Positions 5,356 to 13,069 of a DNA stretch of 13,293 bases are shown piece by piece. Positions within the stretch are counted from its first letter, which is position 1. Every line of letters starts with the position of its first letter. Origin of the DNA: CAZVEV01 sp964625865 (GTDB taxonomy: Bacteria > Planctomycetota > Phycisphaerae > SM23-33); NCBI GenBank assembly GCA_964625865.1, contig CAZVEV010000158.1, forward strand, positions 1 through 13,293, in the 5' to 3' direction. A program made the position numbers and the translations under genes. Under the pieces are notes generated by a model. That model was given only the letters and a program-made list of their open reading frames with translations. It made no database searches and had not been told where the DNA came from.

Positions 5356-7827
5356 TCAGTACGTGTCCACGAGGCTTCGGACCTTCAGCTTCCTGGTGAA
5401 CTGGTCGGTGGTGAGCGTCTTGGCGGGGCAGACCACGATCTCCTCGGCGGCCCCCGGATACACGTGGACGAAGTTGTCGCTCATGCGCGCATCGACGCCC
5501 GTCAACTCCAGCCACGCCCACAGGGCCGGGCGGGCCGAACGAAGCGTCACCAGGAAGGCCTCGCCCCCCACGGACGTCACGTCGGCGGTGATCCGCGGAT
5601 CCTGCAGGGCCATCCGCTTGGGTTTGGCGAAGGCGGCGTAGTTGGTCGAAACGATGCGCTGGCCGACCGACAGTTCGAGAAACAGCATCAACGCGTCCGG
5701 GCCGTACTCGGCCAGCGGGTCGGCCAGGTCCAGACGCACTGCTCGAGTGGTCTTGCCGGCGCCAATACGGACGGTCTCCCGGTCGGAGGCGATCACCTTC
5801 CCCGCGGGCGTCATGAGCGTCCAGACGAGTTTGCCCGGTCCGGCCTGGGGGCGATCGCTGGTGATGAACACATCGACACTGCCGGTCCGCGGGTCCTCGA
5901 CGGCGCTGACCATAACCGGTGCGAAGAACTTCGCGGCCATGTAGTGCAGCGCCTTCCACCGACCGTGGTAGTCGATGCTTGACCAACTGGCGACGGGCCA
6001 GCAGTCGTTCAGTTGCCAGTACAGCGCGCCCATCGAGCGGGGCATGGTCCGGCGCCAGTGCTCGACGGCGTACTTGATGCCCATGCCCTGAAGAATCTGG
6101 CCCGTCCAGAGGGCCGCGGTGAAGTTCTTCGGCATGCGGAACCAGTCGAGCATGTACTGCATGATCACGGTATTGCCGATTCCGCTCCGCTGGTGGTGCT
6201 CCATCACGGGCGAGGTGACGTTGCGGTCGGCCGGTGCGGTGTAGCCGTTGACGGTCCTGGGCTCGGGGAAGCTCTGGAAGCCGAACTCGCTGACGAATCG
6301 GTGTTCGGTGGTGCGATACCACTCGAACGGCTTGCGCCCGTGCCAGACGTCCCACAGGTGCGCATCGCCGCAGCGGACGTTGCGATGGTCCGCGCGGTCG
6401 CCGTGGGGCGAGTGCGGACTGCCCGGCCAGTAGTCCCTCTGGGGGTCCAGGCGCCTGACCACGCGGGCCAGCAGCTTGTCAAACAGCTTCCCGTAGTCCG
6501 CCCAGTTCATCTGGGTATCGGTCCACCTGGGCCCGACGAGCCCCTGCTCCAGTTCGTTGTTCCCGCACCACAGGGCCATGCACGGATGGTGCCTCAGCCG
6601 GCGGACGGCGTCTTCAGCTTCGGCCTGCACCGACGCCATGAACGCCTCGTCAAACGTCGGATACGTCCCGCACGCGAACATGAAGTCCTGCCACACGCAC
6701 AGGCCCAACTCGTCGCAGATGTCGTAGAAGGTGTCGTCCTCGTAGATCCCCCCGCCCCAGACGCGGAGCATGTTCATGTTGGCGGCAACGGCGCTGCCGA
6801 GCAGGTCGGCGTATCGTGCCGGGGTCACCGCGGTGGGAAACGTATCGGCGGGAATCCAGTTGGCGCCCTTGGCGAAGAACTCCACGCCGTTGGCGGCGAA
6901 GGTGAACGACTCGCCCCATCGGTCGGTCTTTCGCACCACCCGCAGCGTGCGCAGCCCGATGCGCTTCGTTCGCGTGTCAACGAGGTCCCCGTCGGCGTCG
7001 AGCAGGTCAACGGTCACCTCGTACAGCGGCTGATCGCCCATGCCGTTAGGCCACCAGAGCTTCGGCTTGGCGATTCTCAACTTCGCCGCCGCCTTGCCTC
7101 GCCGAACCGGCGCCGCGCCCTCGGCCACCGTCTTACCCCCCAGCGTCACGGTAATCGCCGCGGTCAATCGGGTCCGAGCCGGCACGTCGGCGCGGGCGGT
7201 CACCTCAAGGTCTACCCGGCCGCGGGCGTGGTCCTGGGCGATCTGCACCTCGTCCAGGCGGGCGCCGTCGCGAGCGAGAATCGCGATGTCGCGCCAGATG
7301 CCGCACGTGATCAGCGTGGGGCCCCAGTCCCAGCCGAAGTTGCACTGGCTCTTGCGAATCCACCCCCTGGCCTTGCCCTTGCCCATCGCCCACGTGGGCA
7401 AGGTGCGCTTGCGGTTTCGCGATTCGGCGTGCTTCAGCGCCCGGGCGAACCGGACGGAGATCGTGTTGGTTCCCGCTCGCAGATGCCTGCGGACGTCAAA
7501 CTCCCACGTACGGAACATGTTGTCGGTCTTGCCGACGCGACGGCCGTTGACTGCGATCGTTGCGAGCGTGTCCAGCCCCTCGCATCGCAGGACCACGGCA
7601 TCGGATTCCAGCAGGGCGGCCGGTACGTCAAAGGTGCGCGAGTAGACCCACTCGACGTCGCTGATCCACTGGAGGCGGTCTTCGTTGTCGCGGTAATATG
7701 GATGGTCGATCTTCCCCGCAGTCAGCAGGTCGGTATGGACGCAGCCGGGAACGGTGGCGTCGATGGCCTGGTCGCTACCAGCCTGTGCCAGTTGCCACGT
7801 TCCACTCAGGTCGAGTCGTTCGATCAT
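5356..7827 (-). CDS. Beta-mannosidase, glycoside hydrolase family 2
   Basis: An 823-aa enzyme that should release terminal beta-mannose from mannan- or N-glycan-derived oligosaccharides. The N-terminal jelly roll (about 1-175) begins IERLDLSGTWQL and carries VPGCVHTDLL and NFGWDWGP; an Ig-like domain follows; the TIM barrel (about 300-600) holds RVWGGGIYEDD, the acid/base Glu425 in WCGNNE and the nucleophile Glu514 in VSEFGFQS; ALYWQLNDCWP follows near 601-611; the C-terminus is an Ig-like domain. Length and motifs fit the bacterial GH2 mannosidase group (compare BtMan2A). There is no signal peptide, so it acts in the cytoplasm on imported oligosaccharides. I chose the ATG at 7827 because AGGAAG (minus strand, 7836-7841) lies 8 bases upstream and the fold begins there; an in-frame extension to 8013 runs through the intergenic repeats. 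The only visible sugar-related neighbour is the discoidin-like protein. Confidence 0.93.
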   Translation of the reverse strand: MIERLDLSGTWQLAQAGSDQAIDATVPGCVHTDLLTAGKIDHPYYRDNEDRLQWISDVEWVYSRTFDVPAALLESDAVVLRCEGLDTLATIAVNGRRVGKTDNMFRTWEFDVRRHLRAGTNTISVRFARALKHAESRNRKRTLPTWAMGKGKARGWIRKSQCNFGWDWGPTLITCGIWRDIAILARDGARLDEVQIAQDHARGRVDLEVTARADVPARTRLTAAITVTLGGKTVAEGAAPVRRGKAAAKLRIAKPKLWWPNGMGDQPLYEVTVDLLDADGDLVDTRTKRIGLRTLRVVRKTDRWGESFTFAANGVEFFAKGANWIPADTFPTAVTPARYADLLGSAVAANMNMLRVWGGGIYEDDTFYDICDELGLCVWQDFMFACGTYPTFDEAFMASVQAEAEDAVRRLRHHPCMALWCGNNELEQGLVGPRWTDTQMNWADYGKLFDKLLARVVRRLDPQRDYWPGSPHSPHGDRADHRNVRCGDAHLWDVWHGRKPFEWYRTTEHRFVSEFGFQSFPEPRTVNGYTAPADRNVTSPVMEHHQRSGIGNTVIMQYMLDWFRMPKNFTAALWTGQILQGMGIKYAVEHWRRTMPRSMGALYWQLNDCWPVASWSSIDYHGRWKALHYMAAKFFAPVMVSAVEDPRTGSVDVFITSDRPQAGPGKLVWTLMTPAGKVIASDRETVRIGAGKTTRAVRLDLADPLAEYGPDALMLFLELSVGQRIVSTNYAAFAKPKRMALQDPRITADVTSVGGEAFLVTLRSARPALWAWLELTGVDARMSDNFVHVYPGAAEEIVVCPAKTLTTDQFTRKLKVRSLVDTY

Positions 7828-7885
7828 AGGTTGGTCTTCCTGCCGCCAGGTGTGCGGCGGTGTCATGGACTGATGCGAGGGTGCG

Positions 7886-7915
7886 ATTGTAGTCGTCGCC
7901 GGAGATGAATGTCGA
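7886..7915 (-). promoter_or_regulatory. Sigma70-like promoter of the mannosidase gene
   Basis: Read on the minus strand, the -35 is TCGACA (7915-7910, 5 of 6) and the -10 is TACAAT (7891-7886, 5 of 6), with an 18-base spacer. The start would be near 7879, giving a leader of about 52 bases. A 5-bp hairpin in the leader (CCGCC at 7843-7847 with GGCGG at 7856-7860) ends next to the Shine-Dalgarno. The -35 falls inside the heptamer repeats. Confidence 0.45.
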
Positions 7916-7930
7916 ATGCCGAATGTCGAA
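7907..7930. repeat. Heptamer tandem repeat, three copies of GAATGYC plus GAA
   Basis: GAATGTC (7907-7913), GAATGCC (7914-7920) and GAATGTC (7921-7927) follow directly and are closed by GAA. The array ends 9 bases before the long inverted repeat and overlaps the predicted -35 of the mannosidase gene. It may be a simple intergenic repeat or a small set of regulator half-sites. Confidence 0.6.
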
Positions 7931-7938
7931 AGTCCACC

Positions 7939-8025
7939 GGGTGTCGTGGTTTGACGCGAAGCGGCAACCACGCTGGGGCGCACTGGCGATACGTGGTTGC
8001 CGCTTCGCGTCAAGCCACGGCACCC
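7939..8025. repeat. Long inverted repeat, 34-bp arms and 19-bp loop (palindromic intergenic element)
   Basis: The left arm (7939-7972) and right arm (7992-8025) are reverse complements over 34 bases with two differences. Read as plus-strand RNA both differences become G-U pairs, so the stem stays unbroken. The inner 28 bases begin and end with CGTGG/CCACG. It lies between the dxs stop (8059) and the mannosidase promoter, where it could act as a terminator for the dxs operon. Its form fits REP/BIME-like or MITE-like dispersed palindromes; copy number cannot be judged from one window. A small TTGCG/CGCAA hairpin (8041-8054) stands beside it. Confidence 0.8.
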
Positions 8026-8058
8026 GCGACCCTTGTCTCATTGCGAAGCCGCAAGAGG

Positions 8059-9957
8059 CTACTTGGGGTTCCGGACGGCGTGGGCGATCAGGTCGGTCAT
8101 GGTGGTCGCCAGGTGCGTCGCGTCCAGGCCGGCTTCGATGAGTTGGCTCAGGCGCGAGGCGTGGGCGATGAAGCGATCCGGCAGGCCGATCTGGCGGACG
8201 AGCGACGCGTCGAGTCCGCGTTCGGCGGCCAGTTCCAGGACGGCCGAGCCGAACCCGCCGGCGGCCGCGTGGTCCTCGCAGACCACCACGGGCTTGCCGG
8301 CGGCGATGAGCTTCGAGATCAGCGTCACGTCCAGCGGTTTGGCGAAGCGGGCGTTGACGATACCGATGTCCGTGCCATGGTCGGCTTCCATGAGGCGGGC
8401 CGCCGCCAGCGCCGGCTCGACGGTCGTGCCGTAGCACAGGAAGGTCCCGTCGGCCCCTTCACGGACGACGCGCCCCTTGCCCAGCTCGAACGGGGCGCAG
8501 TATCCGGGCAGGTCCTCGGGCACTTCGTCTCGCGGATAGCGGATCGCGGCTGGGCCGTCCAGGGACAGCGCGAACGTCAACGCCTCGTCGAGTTCCGGCG
8601 CGTCGGCGGGGGCCATCAGGACCATCCCGGGCATGGTGCGGAGCATGGCGATGTCCATCGTGCCGTGATGGACGGCCCCGTCCGAGCCGACCAGCCCCGC
8701 GCGGTCCATGCAGAAGACCACGGGCAGGGATTGGAGGCACACGTCGTGGAAGACCTGGTCCATCGCCCGCTGCAGGAAGGTCGAGTAGGCCGCGACGACG
8801 GGCTTGAGCCCCGCGCGGGCCTGTCCGGCGGCCATCGCTACCGCGTGCGACTCGCAGATCCCCACGTCGATGTACCGGTCGGGGAAGGCCTTGCGGAACT
8901 TGACCAGCCCCGTGCCGTCGGGCATCGCGGCGGTCAGGGCGACCACGCGCTCGTCGCGCCGCCCGGCGTCGACGAGGGTCTTGGCGAACGTCTGGGTCCA
9001 GGTGGGGCGGACCTTCGTCGGGAAGACGGCCTGCCCGTTGTGGACCGTGTAAGCGGCCGGGCTGTGGAAGCGGCAGGGGTCTTCGACGGCGTACTGTCGC
9101 CCGCGGCCCTTCTGCGTGCAGACGTGGAGCATGACCGGGCGGCTGATCTTGCTCAGGCGGCGGAGCACGCGGATGAGGTTGGGCACGTTGTGTCCGTCGA
9201 CGGGCCCGAAGTAGCCCAGCCCCCACCCGTCGAACAACTGCTTGCCGCGCAGCGTCGTCTTGATCCCGTCGCGGAACTTCCGCAGCGCATCGCTGATTCC
9301 GTGTCCCAGGGGCAGGTGGTGCAGGATGCTCTCGGTGGAGTTCTTCAGGTCGTTGTACACGTGCGTCAGGCGGATGCGGTCCAGCGCCTGGGCCATCGCG
9401 CCGCACGTCCGGTCGATTGCCATCGAGTTGTCGTTCAGGATCACCAGGAACTGGCGCCGTATCAGCGAGAGGTTGTTGAGCCCTTCCAGTGACAGCCCGT
9501 TGACCATGCTCGCGTCGCCCACCACCGAGACGATACGGTTGTCCGTCCCGGTCGCCTGGGCCGCCCAGGCCAGGCCCGAGGCGGTCGAGATCGCCGTTCC
9601 CGCATGCCCGGTGGCAAACACGTCGTAGGGGCTCTCGGCGGGCGACGGGAAGCCGCTGATCCCGCCTTCCTGCCGGAGCGTTTCGAAGGCGGCGTTTCGT
9701 CCGGTGAGGATCTTGTGAGCGTAGCACTGGTGGCCGACGTCCCACAGCAGGCGGTCGGCCGAGAAGTCGAACACGTGGTGCAGCGCGATGGTCAGCTCGG
9801 CCACCCCCAGGTTGCTCGCCAGGTGCCCGCCGGTCCGCGAGACGACCTCGACAATCCGCTCGCGCAGCTCGTCGGCCAGACGGCCCAACTCGCCGTCGCT
9901 CAGCCGCCGCAACTGGTGCGGCGTGGTTATCCTGTCAAGGAGCGTCTTGTGTGCCAT
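8059..9957 (-). CDS. dxs: 1-deoxy-D-xylulose-5-phosphate synthase
   Basis: A 632-aa cytoplasmic thiamine-diphosphate enzyme that joins pyruvate and glyceraldehyde 3-phosphate in the first step of the MEP isoprenoid pathway. Visible motifs: GGHLASNLG with His45, LLWDVGHQCYAHKILTGR, GHAGTAIS, the cofactor motif GDASMVNGLSLEGLNN (Asp148), LNDNSM, the catalytic Glu369 in GICESHAVAMAAG, YSTFLQRAMDQ, DRAGLVGSDGAVHHG and IRYPRDE. Length equals the usual 620-640. The cofactor motif reads GDA where most DXS have GDG, and ESHAV replaces EQHAV; I believe such variants occur in planctomycete-type DXS, so I expect activity. The start is ATG at 9957; GTG at 9960 would leave almost no space after the Shine-Dalgarno. 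It follows ispA with its Shine-Dalgarno inside the ispA stop, so the two are probably translationally coupled. Confidence 0.95.
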   Translation of the reverse strand: MAHKTLLDRITTPHQLRRLSDGELGRLADELRERIVEVVSRTGGHLASNLGVAELTIALHHVFDFSADRLLWDVGHQCYAHKILTGRNAAFETLRQEGGISGFPSPAESPYDVFATGHAGTAISTASGLAWAAQATGTDNRIVSVVGDASMVNGLSLEGLNNLSLIRRQFLVILNDNSMAIDRTCGAMAQALDRIRLTHVYNDLKNSTESILHHLPLGHGISDALRKFRDGIKTTLRGKQLFDGWGLGYFGPVDGHNVPNLIRVLRRLSKISRPVMLHVCTQKGRGRQYAVEDPCRFHSPAAYTVHNGQAVFPTKVRPTWTQTFAKTLVDAGRRDERVVALTAAMPDGTGLVKFRKAFPDRYIDVGICESHAVAMAAGQARAGLKPVVAAYSTFLQRAMDQVFHDVCLQSLPVVFCMDRAGLVGSDGAVHHGTMDIAMLRTMPGMVLMAPADAPELDEALTFALSLDGPAAIRYPRDEVPEDLPGYCAPFELGKGRVVREGADGTFLCYGTTVEPALAAARLMEADHGTDIGIVNARFAKPLDVTLISKLIAAGKPVVVCEDHAAAGGFGSAVLELAAERGLDASLVRQIGLPDRFIAHASRLSQLIEAGLDATHLATTMTDLIAHAVRNPK

Positions 9958-9961
9958 CACG

Positions 9962-9966
9962 TCCTC
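9962..9966 (-). promoter_or_regulatory. dxs Shine-Dalgarno overlapping the ispA stop codon
   Basis: On the minus strand the sequence reads TGAGGACGTGATG: the TGA is the ispA stop, GAGGA is the dxs ribosome-binding site, and the ATG at 9957 is 4 bases after it. This decides the dxs start and implies that ribosomes finishing ispA restart on dxs. Confidence 0.75.
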
Positions 9967-10861
9967 ATCGCGTTCGCGCGCCCAGCAGGTTGACCAGGCC
10001 GGCCAGGTCCCGCCCGCGGTCGCCCAGGGGCGCCAGGGCGGCGACGGCCTGGTCTGTCAGTTCACGGCCCAACTCCGCTGCGCGCTGAAGCCCCAGTAGG
10101 GCCACGTACGTTCGCTTGTCGTCCGCGGCGTCCTTTCCGGGGGTCTTTCCGAGCTGCTCGGCCGTCCCGGTGACATCGAGCACGTCGTCGATCACCTGGA
10201 AGGCCAGGCCCATAGACTTACTACAGTCGGAGATGGCCCGGTGTTCTGTTTGATCGGCCCCGGCGCTGATGGCGCCCATGGCCCCGGCGGCGGCGATCAG
10301 GGCGGCGGTCTTGCCCATGTGGATCTGCTTGAGCCCTTCCAGGCCGTCGGGTACGTCGCACAGGCCCATATCGGCGACTTGTCCGCCGATCATGCCCGCC
10401 GGCCCGGCCGCGCGGGTCAGTTCGCACAGGAGCTTTGCGGCAAGCGGGCTGTCCGAGTCGGCGATCACGCCCATCGCGCGGGTCAGCAGGGCGTCGCCGA
10501 CGAGAATGGCCATCGCCTCGCCGAATACCACGTGCGCCGTCGGTCGCCCGCGGCGCAGCGCGTCATCGTCCAGGGCGGGCAGGTCGTCGTGGACGAGGCT
10601 GTAGGTGTGGATCAGTTCGACCGCCACCGCCGCCCGGCGGGCCAACTCGCCCCCGTCGCGGTTTCCGACGGCCTTCGCGGCCAGGTACACCAGCGCCGGG
10701 CGAAGCCGTTTGCCCGGCCCCAGGGCGCAGTAGCGCATCGCCTCGGCCAGCGCGTCATTCGTGCCCGGCTCGACCAGCCACGCGTCCATGTCACGCTCGA
10801 CGCGCGCTGCACAGGGGGCGAGCAACTCCCCCAATCTGTCAGTGCACTGTTTCTCAGCCAT
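9965..10861 (-). CDS. ispA: Farnesyl diphosphate synthase (short-chain polyprenyl synthetase)
   Basis: A 298-aa cytoplasmic prenyltransferase that condenses isopentenyl with dimethylallyl/geranyl diphosphate. The first Asp-rich motif is DDLPALDDD (from Asp92) and the second is DDVLD (225-229). Supporting signatures are GPGKRLRP, the IspA-like context HTYSLVHDDLPALDDDALRRG, Gln161 in MIGGQVADM, HMGKTAALI and a conserved KTPGKDAADDKRTY segment. The residues before the first Asp-rich motif match E. coli IspA, favouring C15 product, although geranylgeranyl diphosphate cannot be excluded. I start at ATG 10861, the family start; an in-frame extension to 11311 runs inside the radical SAM gene. The Shine-Dalgarno is weak (CGGGATAATG), and 50 bases separate it from the upstream gene, so it is probably read as part of the operon. 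ispA followed by dxs is a known order in proteobacteria; xseB, usual there, is absent. Confidence 0.92.
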   Translation of the reverse strand: MAEKQCTDRLGELLAPCAARVERDMDAWLVEPGTNDALAEAMRYCALGPGKRLRPALVYLAAKAVGNRDGGELARRAAVAVELIHTYSLVHDDLPALDDDALRRGRPTAHVVFGEAMAILVGDALLTRAMGVIADSDSPLAAKLLCELTRAAGPAGMIGGQVADMGLCDVPDGLEGLKQIHMGKTAALIAAAGAMGAISAGADQTEHRAISDCSKSMGLAFQVIDDVLDVTGTAEQLGKTPGKDAADDKRTYVALLGLQRAAELGRELTDQAVAALAPLGDRGRDLAGLVNLLGARTR

Positions 10862-10911
10862 TATCCCGACCGTCCCGAGACGTTGACTCTCCTGGCCGTT
10901 CAGGCGTGATT

Positions 10912-12681
10912 CTACACGACAGCCGCCTCGCGCGCCGAGACCGATGCCGTGACAAATCTGCACGCCTTGGCGCCGGCCGGGTCCTCGTTGCCAGCGCCCC
11001 GGCAGGCCGCGTTCGACTCGTAAAACGTCGGCGGCTCGTACGTCCATCCGGCGGCCAGACGCTTGGCCTCGCGGCGAATCATCCAGTGCACGTACATCCC
11101 GCCGACGGCCGAGGCAAACCGCGACTTGAAACCGTACTCGCGATGGAGGTCCTTCAGCAGGTCGGCCATCTTGGCCCGCATGGCCGGGTCCTTGCGGTAG
11201 AAGCGTTTGGCGCCGCCGACCAGGGCCGAGAACGTGAAGTCCAGTCCCGCGGCCTCCCGGGCGAAGCGGCGACGAATCCGCGCGTCCGGATGGTTCTTGT
11301 AGCGTTTCCACCCCGCCAGCGTCGTCCGGACGATCCGCACCGTGCTGGGCCCGTTGGCCTCGAAGTCGCGCTCGAAGGCGCGAACGAGCATCTCGGACTC
11401 CTGCCCGTCGGTAATCGACGGGTGCCTGTAGTTGAAGATGTACTGCCCGTGGATGTCCTCGTTGTCGAACTCGCTCTCGTGCTTCATGCGTCCCTGGGCC
11501 GACAACTCCGCGTGCAGCGGCGTGCCCGGGATCGGCGTGTAGAGCATGAACTGGTGGAAGTCCGTGTCGTAGGCGGCCGCGTACTCGATGGCCTCGTCGA
11601 TGTTCTCCGGCGTGTGCTCTTCCAGCCCGATGATCGTCGAGCCCAGCACGCGAATGCCGTGAGACTGCAGTTCCTTGACCAGTTCCACCGCGTCCATGCC
11701 GTGCAGCTTGGTGTACTGGGAATCCTCACCCTCGAGGCCCATCCACACCCACGAGACGCCCAGCCGCACGAGCTGATCGATCGTGTACGATCGCAGCACG
11801 TTGGCCGAGCAGAAGATGTACAGCGCCCAGGCCTTGTCGTTGGCTTCCATCAGCTCCAGCAGGCGAAGGGTCCGCTTGCGGTGGAGCAGGAAGTTCTCGT
11901 CCATCACGAAGAAGGATTCGACCTGAAGGTCTTTCTCGAGCCCGCACATGATCTCGAACAACTCGTCGCCGGTCTGGTAGAAGTTGATGCACTTGCCCTT
12001 CCCGCCGAACATTGCCGACGTCGAGCAGAAATTGCACCCGAGGGGGCATCCGACCGAGGGAATAAGCGTCGCCGCCACGTCGCCGGGCTTCTCGTTGACG
12101 GTGATCCCGACGTTCCGCGTGCCGATGCCCGACAGCGTCCGCGGATGGTTGACCGGCTGATCTTCGTCCTCGCCGAGAAAGCGGCGGAACCAGCGCACGC
12201 CCTCGCCCTTGACGACGTGATCGGCGTCGACCCGCTCGTCGAGGTCCGGGATGTTGGCGATGTGCCCGCCGACGACAATCGTCGCCTCGGGCAGATACTC
12301 CCGAATCAGCTCGCACATCTTCTTGACGCGGGCCAGGTTCGGCGTGATTGCCGTAATGCCCACCACGTCGTAGTGATTGTCCCGGATCTCGCTGATGAAC
12401 CGCTCGAGGACGGGGAAGTCCAGCACGCGACACGGGGCCGAGATGTTCGCCTGGATCATCATGATGCCCCAACTGCGGTGGAACATCCTCAGCGAAAACG
12501 GGCCCTGAACGCGGGTGACCTGGTTCTGGTACAGCTCCATCGGGTTCATCGCCCGGCCGTACTCGTCGTCCCGGGCGTACGGGCCGAACACGCTGGTCAG
12601 CAGAACCCGGGTCTTGGAGCCCAGGGGGCTGACAGCCTCGGTGGTTGCCCCCAGCGGCTCGCTAATCTCGCATATCGTCAT
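10912..12681 (-). CDS. Cobalamin-binding-domain radical SAM protein
   Basis: A 589-aa enzyme. Residues about 25-160 form a B12-binding-type Rossmann domain (YDVVGITAITPNL at 104-116, TIVVGGHIANIPDL at 134-147, then VVKGEG). It lacks the DxHxxG base-off signature, as many class B radical SAM proteins do. The radical SAM core (about 205-420) has the iron-sulfur motif GCPLGCNFCS with Cys212, Cys216 and Cys219, then VMDENFLL, WMGLEGED, STIIGLEEHTPENI and YTPIPGTPL. Residues 440-589 are an Arg/Lys-rich C-terminal part I do not recognise. The Shine-Dalgarno AAGGA (12688-12692) is 6 bases before the ATG. First gene of an operon with ispA and dxs, so its substrate may be a terpenoid or hopanoid-like lipid, as with HpnP/HpnR methylases; this is inference. 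The substrate cannot be read from the sequence. Confidence 0.88.
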   Translation of the reverse strand: MTICEISEPLGATTEAVSPLGSKTRVLLTSVFGPYARDDEYGRAMNPMELYQNQVTRVQGPFSLRMFHRSWGIMMIQANISAPCRVLDFPVLERFISEIRDNHYDVVGITAITPNLARVKKMCELIREYLPEATIVVGGHIANIPDLDERVDADHVVKGEGVRWFRRFLGEDEDQPVNHPRTLSGIGTRNVGITVNEKPGDVAATLIPSVGCPLGCNFCSTSAMFGGKGKCINFYQTGDELFEIMCGLEKDLQVESFFVMDENFLLHRKRTLRLLELMEANDKAWALYIFCSANVLRSYTIDQLVRLGVSWVWMGLEGEDSQYTKLHGMDAVELVKELQSHGIRVLGSTIIGLEEHTPENIDEAIEYAAAYDTDFHQFMLYTPIPGTPLHAELSAQGRMKHESEFDNEDIHGQYIFNYRHPSITDGQESEMLVRAFERDFEANGPSTVRIVRTTLAGWKRYKNHPDARIRRRFAREAAGLDFTFSALVGGAKRFYRKDPAMRAKMADLLKDLHREYGFKSRFASAVGGMYVHWMIRREAKRLAAGWTYEPPTFYESNAACRGAGNEDPAGAKACRFVTASVSAREAAVV

Positions 12682-12857
12682 AGAGTATCCTTATCGGCAT
12701 CCTGCGCCGGAGGCCGAGAGACTATCCGCCATCGCGGGTCTGTGCCCGACGGAACATCCGCCAAGGCCGCTGGAAGGCGTACAAAGCCCTCCTGCAACGC
12801 CGCTCTATCGGAACACATCGTCCATGGGGATGAGCATTCCGTCAGAAGCGGAGCGAC

Positions 12858-12886
12858 ATCATACGCGGAATCCGCAAGGCTTCCAA
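12858..12886 (-). promoter_or_regulatory. Candidate promoter of the radical SAM-ispA-dxs operon
   Basis: On the minus strand, TTGGAA (12886-12881, 4 of 6) and TATGAT (12863-12858, 5 of 6) stand 17 bases apart. The start would be near 12851 and the leader about 170 bases. It is the best minus-strand match in this gap, but the -35 is weak. Confidence 0.4.
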
Positions 12887-12965
12887 GAAAAATAAGCGCG
12901 TTTCTTTCGCCTTTCTCCCAGCGTCGCGGTGAGGGAGATTCCTCCTGATCTTTTGAAGTTCGCCC

Positions 12966-12994
12966 TTGACGTGGATCGCCGGAGGCCTTATACT
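12966..12994 (+). promoter_or_regulatory. Strong sigma70-like promoter of the secreted protein gene
   Basis: TTGACG (12966-12971, 5 of 6) and TATACT (12989-12994, 5 of 6) are 17 bases apart, followed by an AT-rich TATTTAAAAT stretch. The start would be near 13001 and the leader about 70 bases. Confidence 0.65.
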
Positions 12995-13049
12995 ATTTAA
13001 AATGTCGGCGTGTTTATCGTCGGCGGAGAGAATCGCAGCTAGTGCCTAT

Positions 13050-13067
13050 ATGAGGACAGGAGCCTGA
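13050..13067 (+). other. Possible 5-codon upstream minigene (MRTGA)
   Basis: ATG AGG ACA GGA GCC TGA ends 2 bases before the ATG at 13070, and its first 8 bases (ATGAGGAC) repeat those of the real gene. It overlaps the Shine-Dalgarno AGGAG (13058-13062). It could be a leader minigene or chance; it has no Shine-Dalgarno of its own that I can see. Confidence 0.2.
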
Positions 13068-13069
13068 TC

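Larger units (their letters stand above)
12682..13069. other. Divergent intergenic region with back-to-back promoters
   Basis: No gene is seen. Plus-strand frames in this stretch are shadows without domain or start signal. It holds a candidate minus-strand promoter (12858-12886) for the radical SAM operon and a strong plus-strand promoter (12966-12994) for the secreted protein. The operon leader would be about 170 bases; I searched it for a cobalamin riboswitch-like box and saw none. TCTCCC and GGGAGA near 12915-12940 could form a weak stem. Confidence 0.5.

Noticed and set aside
6013..7908. 631-codon plus-strand reading frame antisense to the mannosidase
   Set aside because: It is a GC-rich shadow: Pro/Arg/Val/His-rich with no domain, fully opposite a gene with intact catalytic motifs.
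7828..8013. N-terminal extension of the mannosidase to 8013
   Set aside because: It would translate the heptamer repeat and most of the long inverted repeat, and the family start with a good Shine-Dalgarno is at 7827.
7939..8025. CRISPR or attachment site interpretation of the inverted repeat
   Set aside because: There is only one pair of inverted arms, no regularly spaced direct repeats, no cas gene and no integrase in the window.
12682..12857. Cobalamin riboswitch in the leader of the radical SAM operon
   Set aside because: The idea was natural for a B12-type enzyme, but I could not find a B12-box-like segment or the expected stems.
10435..12948. 837-codon plus-strand reading frame antisense to ispA and the radical SAM gene
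   Set aside because: It is the shadow of two clear minus-strand genes and has the low-complexity composition typical of antisense frames in GC-rich DNA.
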